NCBI GenBank assembly: GCA_021234155.1
Contig: JAJEKV010000057.1
Location: 5,861,821 to 5,925,820, forward strand
Source of the DNA: Isoetes taiwanensis
Lineage: Eukaryota > Streptophyta > Lycopodiopsida > Isoetales > Isoetaceae
Length of the DNA stretch: 64,000 nucleotides
Reading direction: 5' to 3'
In this document: positions 33,805 through 45,988 of the stretch, piece by piece
Position numbering within the stretch: the stretch's first letter is position 1
Layout: every line of letters begins with the position of its first letter
Notes under the pieces: model-generated
The model's database searches: none
Seen by the model: only the letters and a program-made list of their open reading frames with translations
Told to the model about the DNA's origin: nothing
Position numbers and translations under genes: made by a program

Positions 33805-34592
33805 AGTGACCTAATAAACGAAGGGCAGTGGAATGAGGAGTGGGCAGACAGAGCTACAAGAGCATGGCTGCAAAAACACACAGGACCCAAGACAATCTGG
33901 CTCATGATAGTTTTCAACCCAGATCAGCAGGTAGGACACCAGATGTATCGGGATAACATATTGGGAAAAGCCAGAAGAGATATCCTGGCTAGATTCAGGA
34001 TGGGGAGCCACGATCTGAGAATCGAAAAGGACAGGTGGAGGGGAATAGACAAGGAGGATCGAATATGCAGAATCTGCGACAATGAGAGAGTAGAGGATGA
34101 GAACCACATGATTAATGATTGCCCGATATACGGGGACATCAGAGACAGGTACAGAACTATAAGATGGGGGCAATCAGTACATATTCTGATGCCAATAATG
34201 AGAATCATTGAGAGATTTGGACGACGCGATCCAGGGAATGATGATCAGACACAGAGAAGTACACAGGGAAAGAGGGTTTGTAATATGAACCGCACAAGAG
34301 GCGGCTCATAAACCCCACATAAATTGTTCAGTTAAAAGCTGATTGATAACGACAAGATCACCGCATTACCCACGGCCGGGTAAAGCGGATCTTTGGTAAT
34401 AATAGAAAAAAGTCAGCCTTCAGAAAAGGCTACATCATAACAACGTGATGTGCTAGTAGCGCCCTTTCAGGGAGCTCGCCCATGCTACACAAGTCCAGGG
34501 GCATGAGGGCACAAGGGACGTTAATTTCCATTCTATTGTATTCTATTCTATTCTATTCTATTCTATTCTATTCTATTCTATTCTATTCTATT
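33805..34592 (+). pseudogene. LINE ORF2 C-terminus (CCHC), 3' UTR and TTCTA tail
   Basis: The frame resumes with LINEGQWNEEWADRATRAWL, then RDNILGKARRDILARFRMGS and a zinc-knuckle CRICDNERVEDENHMINDC. That order (RCxxC followed by HxxxC) is typical of LINE C-termini. TAA at about 34309-34311. A 220-bp 3' UTR ends with about eleven TTCTA units (34532-34592), a microsatellite tail in place of poly(A). Confidence 0.82.
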
Positions 34593-36740
34593 TTTTAAAA
34601 GATTTTTATGTTTTGGTATGGCCAAAAAAAAAAAAAACACATTCTGTGCTTAGAATGCACATTTTTGCTACAAGTTACAATAAATAGTGTGTCAATAAGC
34701 AACTCAGAACCTTATTTTACTGCTGGAAATTATTAAGTTCAAGTACAAACATACATATCATAAATGTCTTGGCATGCAACCCTTAAAAAAGTTTAGAAAC
34801 CCTTAAAAAAGTTTAGAAAAAACTTTTATATAGATCAAGAAATATAAGAATTTCATATACAAGGATAATTAAATTCAAGAATATCATATGCTTAGATAAA
34901 AACAATATAGTCTAAAGGTTTTAAGGATTTTAAATATTTTAAATATTTTTAACGTACTGTATAAAAAATACGTACTTAAGATGAAAAGCTTTGGACTATT
35001 AAACAATAGTGGCACATGATAATTTTATACTTTAATAGCCACTTAAAGTTACCATAACACTTAACCCTTGTAGTTTAGCACTCTAAGAACTATATTATTA
35101 CACTATCACAATTGGTGTGCTATTAATACCACATCATCAAATCATACACTTGAAGCACTATATTAAACTATAGCTACTAAACATGTTTAGAAAACCACCT
35201 TATAGAATAGAATATATAAACCACTGACTATTACTCACTCACTCAATCTTTCTATCAATCAAAGTAACTTATTCGTATAAAATTTTTAATGAAATTACCC
35301 CCCTCTGCCCCTCTCCAAAAAAAAAAAAAAAAAAAAAAAAAAAGAAAAAAATCGGTTTTATTGCATAATTTCTTATATGTAACCAAGGGAAAAACCCATA
35401 TGATTTTATTTTCGGGTGCCTTGCGCTACCATGAGTGATTTCTATTTATGCTTTTAGGATGTTCGAGAAAATCACTTATTTTCTTGTGTAACTTATTCAT
35501 ACACAAACTCTTAAAGTCATCATTCAATTCATAAATTATGAATGTAAGAGATGTACTAGGAGATAGTGATTTTAGACTACACAATTTTTATGAGGCTGCC
35601 ATTTAAGAGGAAAATTGCTTTGAGCAACGCTGCTAATTGAGGCGGAGAGCAAGTTTGATCATTATTTTGTCTCTCCCATTGTATTTTTACTGGACCTACA
35701 CATTTGTATATAAGCATTTTCTATTAGGTACATTTAATTTGCAATTATAACTATGAAGAGAATTGATGAGATAATTAGACATCTACTATTTTTATTATTT
35801 AACTGGATCAACAATCCCAATAACTTTGAACTACAAAAGATTACAAGGTGAATTTAATTAGAAAAGTATGAGATTTAATAACTTATGTTTATCATCAATC
35901 ATGTAAGATTTTATGATAATACATGAAATTTGCAATAAATATAGTTTCTAATAAGCCTTTATTTCTCAAACAAAGTTTTCAAGCGAACAGGTTTAATAAC
36001 TACAACTTTTTGAATGATTTTTCTTATTGCAAATGAAAAAGCTTTTTACTTAATGTCGAATTCAAATTTTTATATATAATAGATATATTTATTATATATA
36101 CAGTAGATATAAATGCTAGATATACCATAGAAATATATATTATAGATAATTTGTTTTTTATGTAGTTTTCATTTATAAGTTTTTTTAAAGAAAAATATTC
36201 TATTTCAAAACGTTTCCATTTGAAAATATTTGAAAACAAAAGTTATTTTTGACAACTTTGGCATGCCTAAAACAATCTTTTTTGTCAAATGTTAAGCGCT
36301 GATATCTATAAATACATTATAGAGAGATATACCATAGGTATTCTAGTGTTTTATAAATGTGAGTTTTTAATTATTATTTTCTTAATAAAAGTTTTTAGCC
36401 CCTCTTTTTTTTTTTTTTTGAATACTTTATTTGAAAATATTTTGAAATAGAAAATAGTTTTTTACGACTTTTTTATGGTCAAGTTAAAGTGTAAATGCTT
36501 AAGGTTTATAACATTTAAGATTATATCATTGTGGTCTCTGCCTTTTCGAAGTGTTTTTGAAGGAAGAAAATTGAATGATTGCGAAATTTCTGAAGGGAGC
36601 ATGTATATGTAGCAAATTAACAGGGGGTTCCATGGAGATTTAATATGGATGTAAAATGACAATTCTTGAAATCATAGACCATATCCTTAAACAAATTTAA
36701 TGGGTTGCTATAAAAAAACATAGATTAAAGATAAAAAATA
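34593..36740. other. AT-rich gene-free stretch
   Basis: No coding region can be supported. It contains a run of about 27 A residues (35317-35343, then GAAAAAAA), direct repeats ACCCTTAAAAAAGTTTAGAAA near 34787-34820, and T-runs near 36405. Confidence 0.6.
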
Positions 36741-36743
36741 ATT

Positions 36744-36905
36744 ACGTTGGCTCACTAGTTATGCTGGTCAAAGTAGTCTTATTAAGACATTGAGTTATTT
36801 TGATAGAGGTTCGAGCCCCCTAATTCATATTCTAAAACCTTAGGCGAAGCTGTATAGAGGTCCGATATTCATCAAAACCTTAGACGAACTCGAATTTCAT
36901 ATTTC
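36744..36905 (+). repeat. possible tRNA-derived SINE remnant
   Basis: An A-box-like TTGGCTCACTAGTTATGCTGG (about 36746-36766) is followed by a good B box, GAGGTTCGAGCCCCC (about 36806-36820). The pairing needed for a functional tRNA cloverleaf is not evident. AAAACCTTAG(G/A)CGAA recurs at 36834 and 36875. A pol III-type SINE head is the best guess. Confidence 0.4.
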
Positions 36906-36944
36906 AAAATCATAAGTGCCCCCCATCATAAATGTTTATAAGCG

Positions 36945-37034
36945 AAACGAGAGGTGCCCAGAGGCTCCAACATACGGTCTGGACCGTAGGATCGACAGAT
37001 CCAACGACTGTGGTAGTCCAAGGTGCACCTCGTT
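36945..37034. repeat. small inverted-repeat element
   Basis: AAACGAGAGGTGCC faces GGTGCACCTCGTTT; within it are the palindromes TACGGTCTGGACCGTA (36973-36988) and GGATCGACAGATCC. Likely a tiny MITE, but without a clear target duplication. Confidence 0.5.
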
Positions 37035-37289
37035 TAGAATATGTGTAGCAAAATAACAATCTATCAGCAGAGTGCAATTGCGAGAATGACCTTATGCTAG
37101 ACAAATATATTGGAATGGAGACATGCAAAATCATGTAGGAGGGATGAATAAAAAAGAATATAAATATATCGCTCACTTTAGATGGCCAAGGTCCTAAATA
37201 TGCATAGAGCAATAAGAATGAGAATGAGAATGATTTTTTTATCGTCCACTGAGGCCTCGGCCTATGGGACTCATAAGGAGCGCAGCAAA

Positions 37290-37361
37290 CTTATTACTGT
37301 TCGGGTTAAAAAAACCCCCGCCCCGAAGGGTTTTCGAGGGAAAAACCGTGGCAGTAATAAG
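37290..37361. repeat. 72-bp inverted-repeat element
   Basis: CTTATTACTG (37290-37299) and CAGTAATAAG (37352-37361) are exact complements flanking a C- and A-rich loop that itself pairs partly (AAAAACCC with GGGTTTT). Confidence 0.55.
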
Positions 37362-37424
37362 AATGATGTCAAATTGTACAATTATACATCAATGTATATA
37401 TACATGTCAAGTATCAATGTATCA

Positions 37425-38448
37425 TTTTCCTTTTCCTTTTCACTTTCCCTTTCTCTTTCCCTTTCCTTTTTCCTATGCCCTTTTTTTGTTCTCTTTTCCC
37501 CACCTTTTCATGTGCCCCTTTTCTTCATTTCCTTCCTCTTTATCCTTTAACCTTTTCAGCTTCTCTTTTCCCATTTCCCTCTCCCCTTTTCCTCGTGCCC
37601 ATTTTCCTTCCCTTTTCCGCTTCCCGCCTTCCTTTTTCTTTTTTCTTTCCCTTCCATTTTCATTCTTTTGCCACTCTCTCGCTTTTCCTGATGCCCTTTT
37701 TCCCTTTTCTTTCCCCCTTTTTTTTTCATTTTCTCTTTGACTATGCCTCTTTCCATTCCCTTTTCTCCACCTTTTTTATGTGCCATTTTTCCTCCTTTCC
37801 CCATCCTCTCTCCCTTTTCCACTTTCCTTTTTTCTCTTTTTCATTTTTCTTTTTCCTTTTCCCTTTTCCCATCCCTTTCCTCGCCCTTTACCTCTTCCTT
37901 TTCTTCCTGTGCCCTTTTTCCCTTTCTCTTCCTCTTTTTCAATTCCTTGCTCCTCATCATTCTCATGTTCCCTTTTTCCCCTTCCATTTTCCTCCTTTTC
38001 TGACCATTTCCCTCTTTTCCTTTTCCTAATGGACTTTTTCCTTTCCATTTTTCTTTTTTCCCCCACCCTTTCCCTCTCACCCCTTTCCTTTTTTTTTTGT
38101 CTATTTTTCGCTTCATTTTTTCCCTTTCTTCACCCTTTTCCTCTTCCCTTTTTTCGTTGTGCTCTTTCCCCCTTCCCTTTTCTCATTTCCCTCTTTCCTT
38201 TTTTTATTGCCCTTTTTCTAGGTTCCATTTCCTCATTTGCCCCTCCCTTTTTCTTTCTTCTTTCACTTTCCCTTTTTCCCTTCCCTTCTCCCCATCCTTT
38301 TCTTGTTCCCTCTTTTCCTTGACCTTGACCTTTTCCTCATTTTTTCAACCTTACAGTCTTTTCATTTTCTCGGTGCCCCTTTTCCTTTTCCTTTCCCTCT
38401 ATCTTTTCCTTTTGCATGCCATTTTTCCCTTCCCTTTTCTTCTTTCCA
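37425..38448. repeat. CT-rich tract, left part
   Basis: About 1 kb of TTTCCC/TTTTCC words with few purines on the plus strand. It is the LINE target: the same tract resumes at 51031. Long frames here (F, P, S, L-rich on plus; K, E, G-rich on minus) are composition artefacts, not genes. Confidence 0.9.
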
Positions 38449-38470
38449 CACCCTTTCCCTTCTTTTTTTT

Positions 38471-39354
38471 AAGGACGTGAGATTCTTTTTATTGACAAGA
38501 ATAAAGACACAATACACAATGCACATACAGGAATAAAACCCTAGTGGATAGGCTGACCCAACTAGGCATAAACACCCGTCTATGCATAAGAAGAACGCCA
38601 TAAATATATCTGCCAAATTATCTCATTTTTATCATCAGCTAGAGATGAGCAACGATAAGCTTTAGTGATCTTCTGCTGAGCACAACGAAGAAGCTGCTGA
38701 TCAGAGATCTGTGCACCTTGGAAAATACACAGTCGCCTCTGCCAGATAGACCACAAAATCCAACTAGAAGCAAGATGAAATGCCCGCTTACGCAAGTTAG
38801 GCCAAACAGGGGGATAAAGTGCAAGTAGGATCTACTGGCTAGTGAGAGACACACTGAAAAGAGTGAACAACCACGCCTAAGCAAGTCGTAGACGATCGCA
38901 CAAGAAGAAGCAATGTTCAATAGTTTCAACACGTTGGCCACAGAGAGGGCAACGATCTGAGACTCTAGGGTTCATCTTGTGAATCAAGGCATTCACTTGA
39001 ACACATCTATGGAGAATTTGCCATCGCAGCGCTGACACTTTAGGGTGGAGCAATTTATCCCATGTCCACATCCAAACACTTTTCCACTGTGGTTGAGGAA
39101 CCTGAAGATGCTAGTGCTGGGATGGGGGAAGAGGCTCACAATCTAAAAGCAGCATGTACGTGGAAGAAACAAACTTTTCTGGCTTAACACATGCATCACA
39201 TATCCAAATAGGCACATCAGCATGTGGTTGCTGCACAATGGATGGCAAAAAATTAGCCACCCCAGTCTAGATTTGTCGATCCCATCTGTATAACAGAAAT
39301 CTCGTCTGAAAAGCCTCCCATGACAAAAGATGACCAGAATCATACCAAGCTGCA
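38471..39354 (-). pseudogene. LINE ORF2 C-terminal zf-RVT-like region
   Basis: Read on the minus strand it gives WDRQIQTGVANFLPSIVQQP, then WDKLLHPKVSALRWQILHRC and NPRVSDRCPLCGQRVETIEH followed by CFFLCDRLR, the CPLC..EH..C zinc-binding pattern of plant LINE zf-RVT domains. It ends ADDKNEIIWQIYLWRSSYA near 38580. In-frame stops are present. Confidence 0.82.
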
Positions 39355-39362
39355 ATCGTTAA

Positions 39363-39967
39363 CAGGGAATAAATTACTAATCGCATATTTCTTATTAGCC
39401 AGAATGACTTTAGCTAAACTTGCTCGATATTAATCCCAAAACTTTCTGAGGTTTAGCTAAACTTTACACATTTTTCCTCTCATACTTTCTAGCGTTTAGC
39501 TAAACTACCCCAAACATCACCCCAACAATTTCTATGGTGTGGCCAACAAAAAATATTAAGCCAAATTACTATACTTTTTTTCAATAGTTTCCACTTATTT
39601 TAGTCATTTTCTTTGGGAAAACATTCTAAAATAATGCTAATTAGCAAGGTCTTAGACTCAAATTAATTCATAATTCTAGAAACTAAACTACTAGTCATAT
39701 ATTTCATATAAACTAGAATGATATTAGCTAAACTAGCCCGAAATTCATTCTAAAAATTTCTATGGTTTGGCTAAACAATACACAATTTCACTCTCTTACT
39801 TTCTAGCATTTGGCTAAAGAGCTCCAGGGTTGGTGCAGTCCCGAAAAATGTTAAGCTAAAATTATTATTTTTTTCCCAATTTTTTCCATTTACTTTAGCC
39901 AATTTTTTTTCGAAATTGTGTTAAAAAATCGCCAAATAGCTAAGTTTAGCCCTTAAATTATTCCATG
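39363..39967. mobile_element. hAT-type MITE in LINE ORF2
   Basis: ATCGTTAA flanks it at 39355-39362 and 39968-39975 (8 bp). Ends are CAGGGAATAAATTA and, inverted, CATGGAATAATTTA. The 605-bp interior is AT-rich and internally duplicated: TTAGCTAAACT(T/A)GC(T/C)CG and ACTTTCTAGC(G/A)TTT recur about 290 bp apart. No transposase. Confidence 0.88.
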
Positions 39968-39975
39968 ATCGTTAA

Positions 39976-42144
39976 AACCCCAGCTAGCCGCCAACGCCGT
40001 TGGGTCTTTGGATGTACGAGTGCACATAAAGGCTGCTGATCATGCATACCTTGCAGGGGAAGCCACCAGCATGACATTGACAATGAAGCACAAGCTTGGG
40101 GATTAACGTGGAATAAATATTTAACTGCATCACAGGAAGCAAGCAGACCTTTAAGGAATGGGGAAGCATTTGGATATGGATGGAGAGGATACAACAAGGC
40201 CCATGGGTGACTAGGTTTGATAGTTGTCTTGTGAAAGGGGAGACACTGCAGAAGTGATTGCCGCACCAACCTTAAGCCATGAGAGTCATCTTTACCAAGG
40301 AGGAGCCTCCAAATGAACTTTGAGATCATGACCTGGCTTTGCAGACGGAAGTCCAACATTCCATGGCCACCAGCTGCCTTAGGCTTGATGCACTTAGCCC
40401 ATGATACCTTAACAACAGCACCTTCTGAGGTACCACCCCAGATGAAATTCCTGACAATACACACGATCTCATTCATCTTACATTGAGGAGCCAGTAAGAC
40501 AGATGCCATATAGACATGGGTGTTGCTGAGGACGAATCTTGCAACTGTGATCCTACCAGGCAAAGATAACTTAGCCACCTTCCACCAGAGCAGATGTTTC
40601 TCAAGACCTTTAATGATCTCATCCCAAGCACATGAGGCAGAAACATGCACCCCCACAGGAATGCCCAAAAGCTTTGTGGGTTGACCACGAGGAAGCACTG
40701 TCCAGGCGTAGTCAAGAATACAAGATGGAACAACACTATCCAGTGTCCATAGAGCAGTGCACTTTCTCCAACCTACAAGAACTCCAGAGGCCAGGGAGAA
40801 AGTATCTAAGAGCAGCTTAGCATTATGGAGGTTTTCATCATTGGCCATAAGAAAAAGGAAAGTGTCATCAGCATACTGATTGCACAACTCCTGAGAACCA
40901 TCCAGCATGGGCAGACCCTGGATGACACCTTCTCGAGCTGCAACATCAAAGAGTTGAGACAACACTTCTGCAGCAATAGTGAAGAGCAAGGGAGCCAAAG
41001 GACAACCCTATCGGATCCCCCGACCAACAGTAAAGATTTGGGATGGCTCACCTTGAAAAAGCACTGTAGACCGCGCCGACACATGAAGCTTCATAACATC
41101 ACGGGTGAATGCCTCTCCAAATCCCAAAGCAAGAAGGCATTTCTCCAAAAATACCCAATCCACACTGTCATAGGCTTTAGCAAAGTCTAGTTTGAGGAAC
41201 ACCACTTGATGACACTGCAAGCGAGCCCAATACATGCCCTCGTATGCAGCCGCAACATTGTTCAAGGTGCATCGGCCAGGGAGAAAGCCCGACTGTGTAG
41301 ACGAAATTGACTCGGCTAAGATGTTGTGTACCTTGTCAGCCAGGGCTTTAGCAATTATTTTGTAGACAGATGAGAGCAAAGTGATAGGGCGCCAGTTAGA
41401 AATGGATCTAGGCTCTTTGCACTTTGGAATGAGAGAGATGCATCCAGTGTTGAGGATCTTATCTAAGCTTTGAGAACGTTGAAAGTCACAAAAAGCAGCA
41501 TAGACATCATTGTTGAGCCAAGGCCAGCAAGCTTGAAAGAACTCAATAGGAAAGCCGTCAAGACCAGGACACTTATCATGCTTCAAATGAAACAAAGCCT
41601 CCTTCAAGTCCTCTCTTATGATATTCGATTCAAGAAATCTCCTTTTCTCAGCGGAAATAATTGGATGTACCTTAGACAATACAGCAGTCTGCATATCCTC
41701 TTGGAATGGCATGGGGTGCTGAGCAAAGAAGGAGGAGAAATGATCAAAAAGATATTGCTTCAGTTGCATTGGATCAGAAATGAGAGAGCCATCAGAAAGC
41801 TGGAGGGAGTGGACAGATGTTGCCTGCCTTCTCCTTTTGGATGCTGCAAAGAAAAAGCGAGTACACCTATCCCCATCTTTGAACCATTGCAAACCAGCCT
41901 TCACTTGAGCATGCTGAACCTTCTCATTTTTCAGGAGGTTAATTTGTGAAAGGACTAGCTTTTCTCTGGCCCCATCAGAGGGAACATGAGAACGACAAGT
42001 TGCAAGTTCACCATACAATGCAGAAAGTTGCTCTCTTGTCTCTAATGCTCGAACTCTGCCCCATTCCTTAGCGAGAGACTTAACAGCAGAAAGAGCCGCA
42101 ACTAAACCAGCCATGCCTCTTCTAGAGGAAAATGCTTGGACCAA
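39976..42144 (-). pseudogene. LINE ORF2 reverse transcriptase
   Basis: One frame from 42144 to 41008 carries LKHDKCPGLDGFPIEFFQAC, SLIPKCKEPRSISNWRPITL, SGFLPGRCTLNNVAAAYEGM and VFLKLDFAKAYDSVDWVFLE (first catalytic Asp). A single TAG at 41008-41010 (probably a former CAG in GIRQGCPLAP) separates it from the continuation 40998-39958 with QYADDTFLFLMAND (YADD box), KLLGIPVGVH and WWKVAKLSLPGRITVARFVL. Apart from this nonsense codon the domain is complete, so decay is mild. A typical plant L1-clade RT. Confidence 0.92.
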
Positions 42145-42951
42145 GCATGCTGACAGCGAGTTTGAAAGTCCACATTCTCTAAGAACGTGACATTCAACTT
42201 GAAATAAGTTCTGGTTGGTCTACGACAATTAGCCACATTGCAGGAGAAAAGTTGGGGATGGTGATCAGAGATAGAACCATCCAAAAGGTTATGCCTACGA
42301 AAATTCGAGAGATCATGAGCTGCATGAGCATTGAAATACCCTCTATCATGACGGGCATATGCTCTACCAACACCAATCCAGCCATTACACCAGGCAAAAG
42401 ATGAATCGCCCTCAATTTCTGTAAGCCCACAATCATGAAGGAGGCGCACTCACTGATCACGTTCAAAACCTTGCACCACTGCTGACCCCCTTCCGCTCCT
42501 GTCAGCCTCAAGTTCAACCATGTTGAAATCACCTACTAACAACCAAGCTACAACATGGCCAAGTCTACATAGTTTGCTTCTCAATGCAGCCCATAAAGCC
42601 CCTCTTTGACTTGGTCTATTGTGCGCATAAATGTTAACCAAACCCCATTCTCGATCTTCATCCTTCCACTTGACAATAATCCATCGTCCAAAGCCATCTA
42701 TCTTTGTGAAAGTGACATTAATGGATGACTTCCATGCTTTAAGAACCGGCCTTAGAGGAGCCAGCAGCAGAGACGAGGACATTATATTGAGAACCAAACA
42801 AACCAACCAACTTTTGTATATCACCTCTACAGCATTTATGTTCTTGAAGGCAATAGAAATCAGTCGATAACTTCCCAAGATACAAAGCTAGGCGGCTTCT
42901 CTTGCAGGGCGAAGAAGCTATGCCCCGAACATTCCATGAGAGTATGTTCAT
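42102..42951 (-). pseudogene. LINE ORF2 APE endonuclease
   Basis: It starts MNILSWNVRGIASSPCKRSR at 42951 with LQEHKC (catalytic Glu). A frameshift near 42745 moves to GRWIIVKWKDEDREWGLVNI, YAHNRPSQRGALW and LLVGDFNMVELEADRSGRGS. A TGA at 42450-42452, probably a former TGG, follows FERDQ, and then LTEIEGDSSFAWCNGWIGVG and LDGSISDHHPQLFS (SDHxP motif) complete the fold. One frameshift and one stop. Confidence 0.9.
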
Positions 42952-43760
42952 GTGTTCAAAGGTTGACGTTCAATTTCTATTCCCATTGTCTCAATCTCTG
43001 TAACCTCCATGTCACAAGTATCAACAGGTAGATCAGCCCAGTGCAATTTCAAACTTGGCAAGGGGGAGCCTTCGCTCTGTTCCACCCTTCCATCGTGTCT
43101 GTCATTAATTGGCGAGGGCGAGCCTCCTCTCTGCTCCACCCTCCCATTATGTCTAGTCACTTCTGGGGGAGGTGAAGACATAGCAGATTGTTTGGCAGAC
43201 TGAGGCACACTGGGCAAGGGCGAGCCCCCGCTCTGCTCTACCCTTCCATTTATATTATCCACCGAACTTGCAGCTTGAGAGATAGACTGCAAATATTTAT
43301 TCCTAACAGCCTTCTTCAGACTCACCTTTTACCATTTGCTCCCTATGCTCTTGGGCCTCTTGAATTTTTTACAACTTCGCTTGCGAGGCATCACTTAGAA
43401 CATCAGTAACATGGCTAGCTACATGGGCAGCAATGTTCTCCCTCCCTTCAGCCCGAGGGGAAGAACCTAAATGTGGAGGGGTTGAAGGAGGAACATTAGC
43501 ATATGGAGCTGGAGGTGTGACGGGGCTTGGCGCAGGCCGATCTCTTTGGATTCAAAAGTTGTCAAATATGGCAAGATGGGGAAAGAGCAAGGCAAGTTGA
43601 GGACCATTAAGTAGCTGCAATCCAAAATTGAAAAACAAAAAGCCACTTTTAACAACAACACAGTCAGGTAAGGCACGACCACATGGGAGAGACACACATA
43701 TCTTGGCACCATCAACTATAGAATGGGACAGGTGTGTGCCCAAAGCATTAGCAATATTAA
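42948..43760 (-). pseudogene. LINE ORF1, C-terminal half
   Basis: From the Helitron edge the frame reads INIANALGTHLSHSIVDGAK, CVSLPCGRALPDCVVVKSGF and later RPAPSPVTPPAPYANVPPS. After frame changes a 125-codon frame ends it, with three repeats of the pattern NGRVEQSGGSPLP (about 43035-43250). It overlaps the ORF2 start by a few bases. This is the continuation of the ORF1 start at 50167-51030. Confidence 0.75.
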
Positions 43761-43839
43761 CTAGTAATAGTGCCCAGCGTTGCTGGGCTAATGTTGGAAC
43801 CTGTTTATGAATAATAATTTAGATAACCTCTTTATTGAA

Positions 43840-44930
43840 GATGCTAAAAACACACACTAAATTCACTAACACAAAACCCAACTCTCACATGGTTATCATT
43901 AATAATGCACTTGACAAATGTTATATGTACAGTAGTTTCATTTCTTTGCTTGCAACACTTCCTAGCATGGCACTCTAGATATTATCCAATATTCTCTCTA
44001 AGAGACATCCCGTAACCAAGCTTGCCAAATGTGAAACAACATCAGATGTGCATATTTGCAAATAGTTTACACCAGATGTGCATATTTGCAAATAGTTTAT
44101 ATTTATGTGCCATAACTAAGCGTGTCAAATGTGAAACTACACTGAAAGTGCATATCTTGCAAATAGTTTATGTTTATATACTTCATGGTTATGACTAATA
44201 ATGCACTTGACAATGTCATGTGTACATGTGTACAGTAGTTATTTCTTTGCTTGCAACAACATGGCACTCTAGAAACCATATATTACATATATTGCTTGAA
44301 TGGCCTTAGCAATGCCTAAGAAGGTTTAAAGTAGTTGTTTCTTTGCTTACAACATGGCATTTTAGAACCATATGTCTCATATATTGCCCGAATGGCCTTA
44401 GCAATGCCCAAGAAGGTTTAAAATTCACACAACAAACCATCGAGAATAAAAGATAGGAGTCAAAGGCACATCAAAAGTGGAACATTCGTAATAATTTTAT
44501 GACAAAACCTTAATCTATATTTTACTGCAATGTATAACACCACGCCCTAGTCCATATTTTACTCCAATGTATAACACCACACATCACACATGTCTTGCTT
44601 GCAGTTTTCTATTGCACATGTTTTGCTTGTAGTTTCTCTAAATTGAGGCAAATGCAGGTTCTTATGAATAGAGCATGTTTGAGGTAAATGCAGGTTCTTA
44701 TGAATAGAGACACATGCTGATAATATCTTTTGTTGTGAATCCTAAAAGCAGTTTCATAAAGGAATGGTTTTCCAAGAACTTATCAAAATTCTTTAGATCT
44801 CAGCTGCAATACAATAACCTCATAGACTGCTTTGAATGGTCTTATCAATAGGCTAGAGGGCGTAAAATTCTTTGCTGCCAAAACACAAAACATAGAGATT
44901 AAAAAAAACAATAGAAGGCATCAAAGGTAG
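43840..44930. repeat. diverged direct repeats in Helitron 2
   Basis: TGTGCATATTTGCAAATAGTTTA recurs at about 44047 and 44076, with a third diverged copy near 44147. A larger block containing AATAATGCACTTGACAA and GTACAGTAGTT occurs at about 43900 and 44198. Non-coding. Confidence 0.7.
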
Positions 44931-45828
44931 CGATCATATGCATTTGTTTAGGAGCTGGAGAAGGTCTTGCATTAGCAAGAAATGCAGACCAAACTGAACA
45001 CATGGAATATGTCTAGCAGACAACCTCCAAACAAAGTCATATGTGCAAGGTGATTCAAACAAAAAATCTACTTCCCAACTGGCTCGAATCTTCATTATTA
45101 TTGACAAAGGCGTGGAATCGAAACATTTTAAATTAGAAATAAGCAAGAATTCAAATGCGTGAAAAAAATGCCAATTAAATTCTTAAAAATTTATCTGCAA
45201 ATCTTGGCTTACAATCTACTAAATATGCGGCAGGGCCTTCTCTAAGTTTACTAAAAGTAACAAAAAAAGCTTGCATATGCTGGTGCATCGGCTTTGTTCT
45301 ATTCCTCCCCATGCAATGAATAGCTGCAATATTTTGATGAAGTCGATATCAATGATTCTTTCCAAGAAAATGTGTACATATGCATGCACATAAATTCTGT
45401 CAAGAAGAGGAGCTAAGAGATCAACATAATACCCATCCTCTCAGAGTCGGTAATTGGCACGTATATAAAACGATCTGACAAATAAAAATACAAAGGAAGA
45501 ATCTTCATTATGTACCTGAAAAGACCCATCTTTCTAGCTCTCCAAGCTGTTTCATGCCCAAGTTCAAGTCTCTCACAAAAGACAAACAAAATACTGCATT
45601 CCCCAAAAGTAAGAACCACAAATGGCAGCAGTAAGAACCACAAACGGCAACAGATAACCCAGCCGGTGAGAGCAGAACATATATCAGGCGCAGTGAAGCT
45701 TCAAAAATGAAGTAGAGCTTTGGCCATTTGGGGAAAGTTTCACCTCTTTCTGTACCGTCATGCATTTTAAACTTTCACTTTAGTGCATTGCGTGAAACTA
45801 TTGATCTACTCCCACAATTATGTACTAG

Positions 45829-45984
45829 GTAATTTCTTCCTGGAGGACCATTACGCCATGTAAAGGGCTCTAGCGGCTCCGCCAGACGAGGTGGCGCACG
45901 AGCGGCGGAGCCGCGAGTGCTCCGCCGAGTCTGGCGGCGCCGCTAGACCCTTTACAGGCATAATGGCCGACAGGTGGAAATTAC
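45829..45984. repeat. long GC-rich imperfect hairpin
   Basis: CCATTACGCC, TGTAAAGGG, CTAGCGGCTCCGCCAGAC on the left pair with GTCTGGCGGCGCCGCTAG, CCCTTTACA and GGCATAATGG on the right, with GGTAATTTC/GGAAATTAC at the outside. Arms of about 65 bp. Likely a fold-back MITE. Confidence 0.8.
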
Positions 45985-45988
45985 AGGA

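Larger units (their letters stand above)
10745..34592 (+). mobile_element. plus-strand LINE with L1-type ORF1, multiply interrupted (5' end approximate)
   Basis: Collinear LINE parts are ORF1 (11692-13096), APE endonuclease (about 13057-13900), RT (13904-15319), a post-RT segment (16915-17198), a CCHC C-terminus (33805-34311), a 3' UTR, and a terminal TTCTA array (about 34532-34592) in place of a long poly(A). Insertions inside it: a poly(A) retroposed fragment (11956-12224), an R element (about 15320-16914) and a Copia (17199-33804). Frameshifts and stops make it inactive. The Copia has a perfect duplication of LINE sequence at its edges, so it inserted after the LINE. Confidence 0.85.

Noticed and set aside
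36744-36830. Functional tRNA gene
   Set aside because: A and B boxes are present but acceptor and anticodon stems do not pair convincingly.
37425-38480. Overlapping open frames up to 184 codons rich in F, P, S and L (plus) or K, G and E (minus)
   Set aside because: They exist in two or three frames at once because the CT tract lacks stop codons on those frames; no motif and no codon bias.
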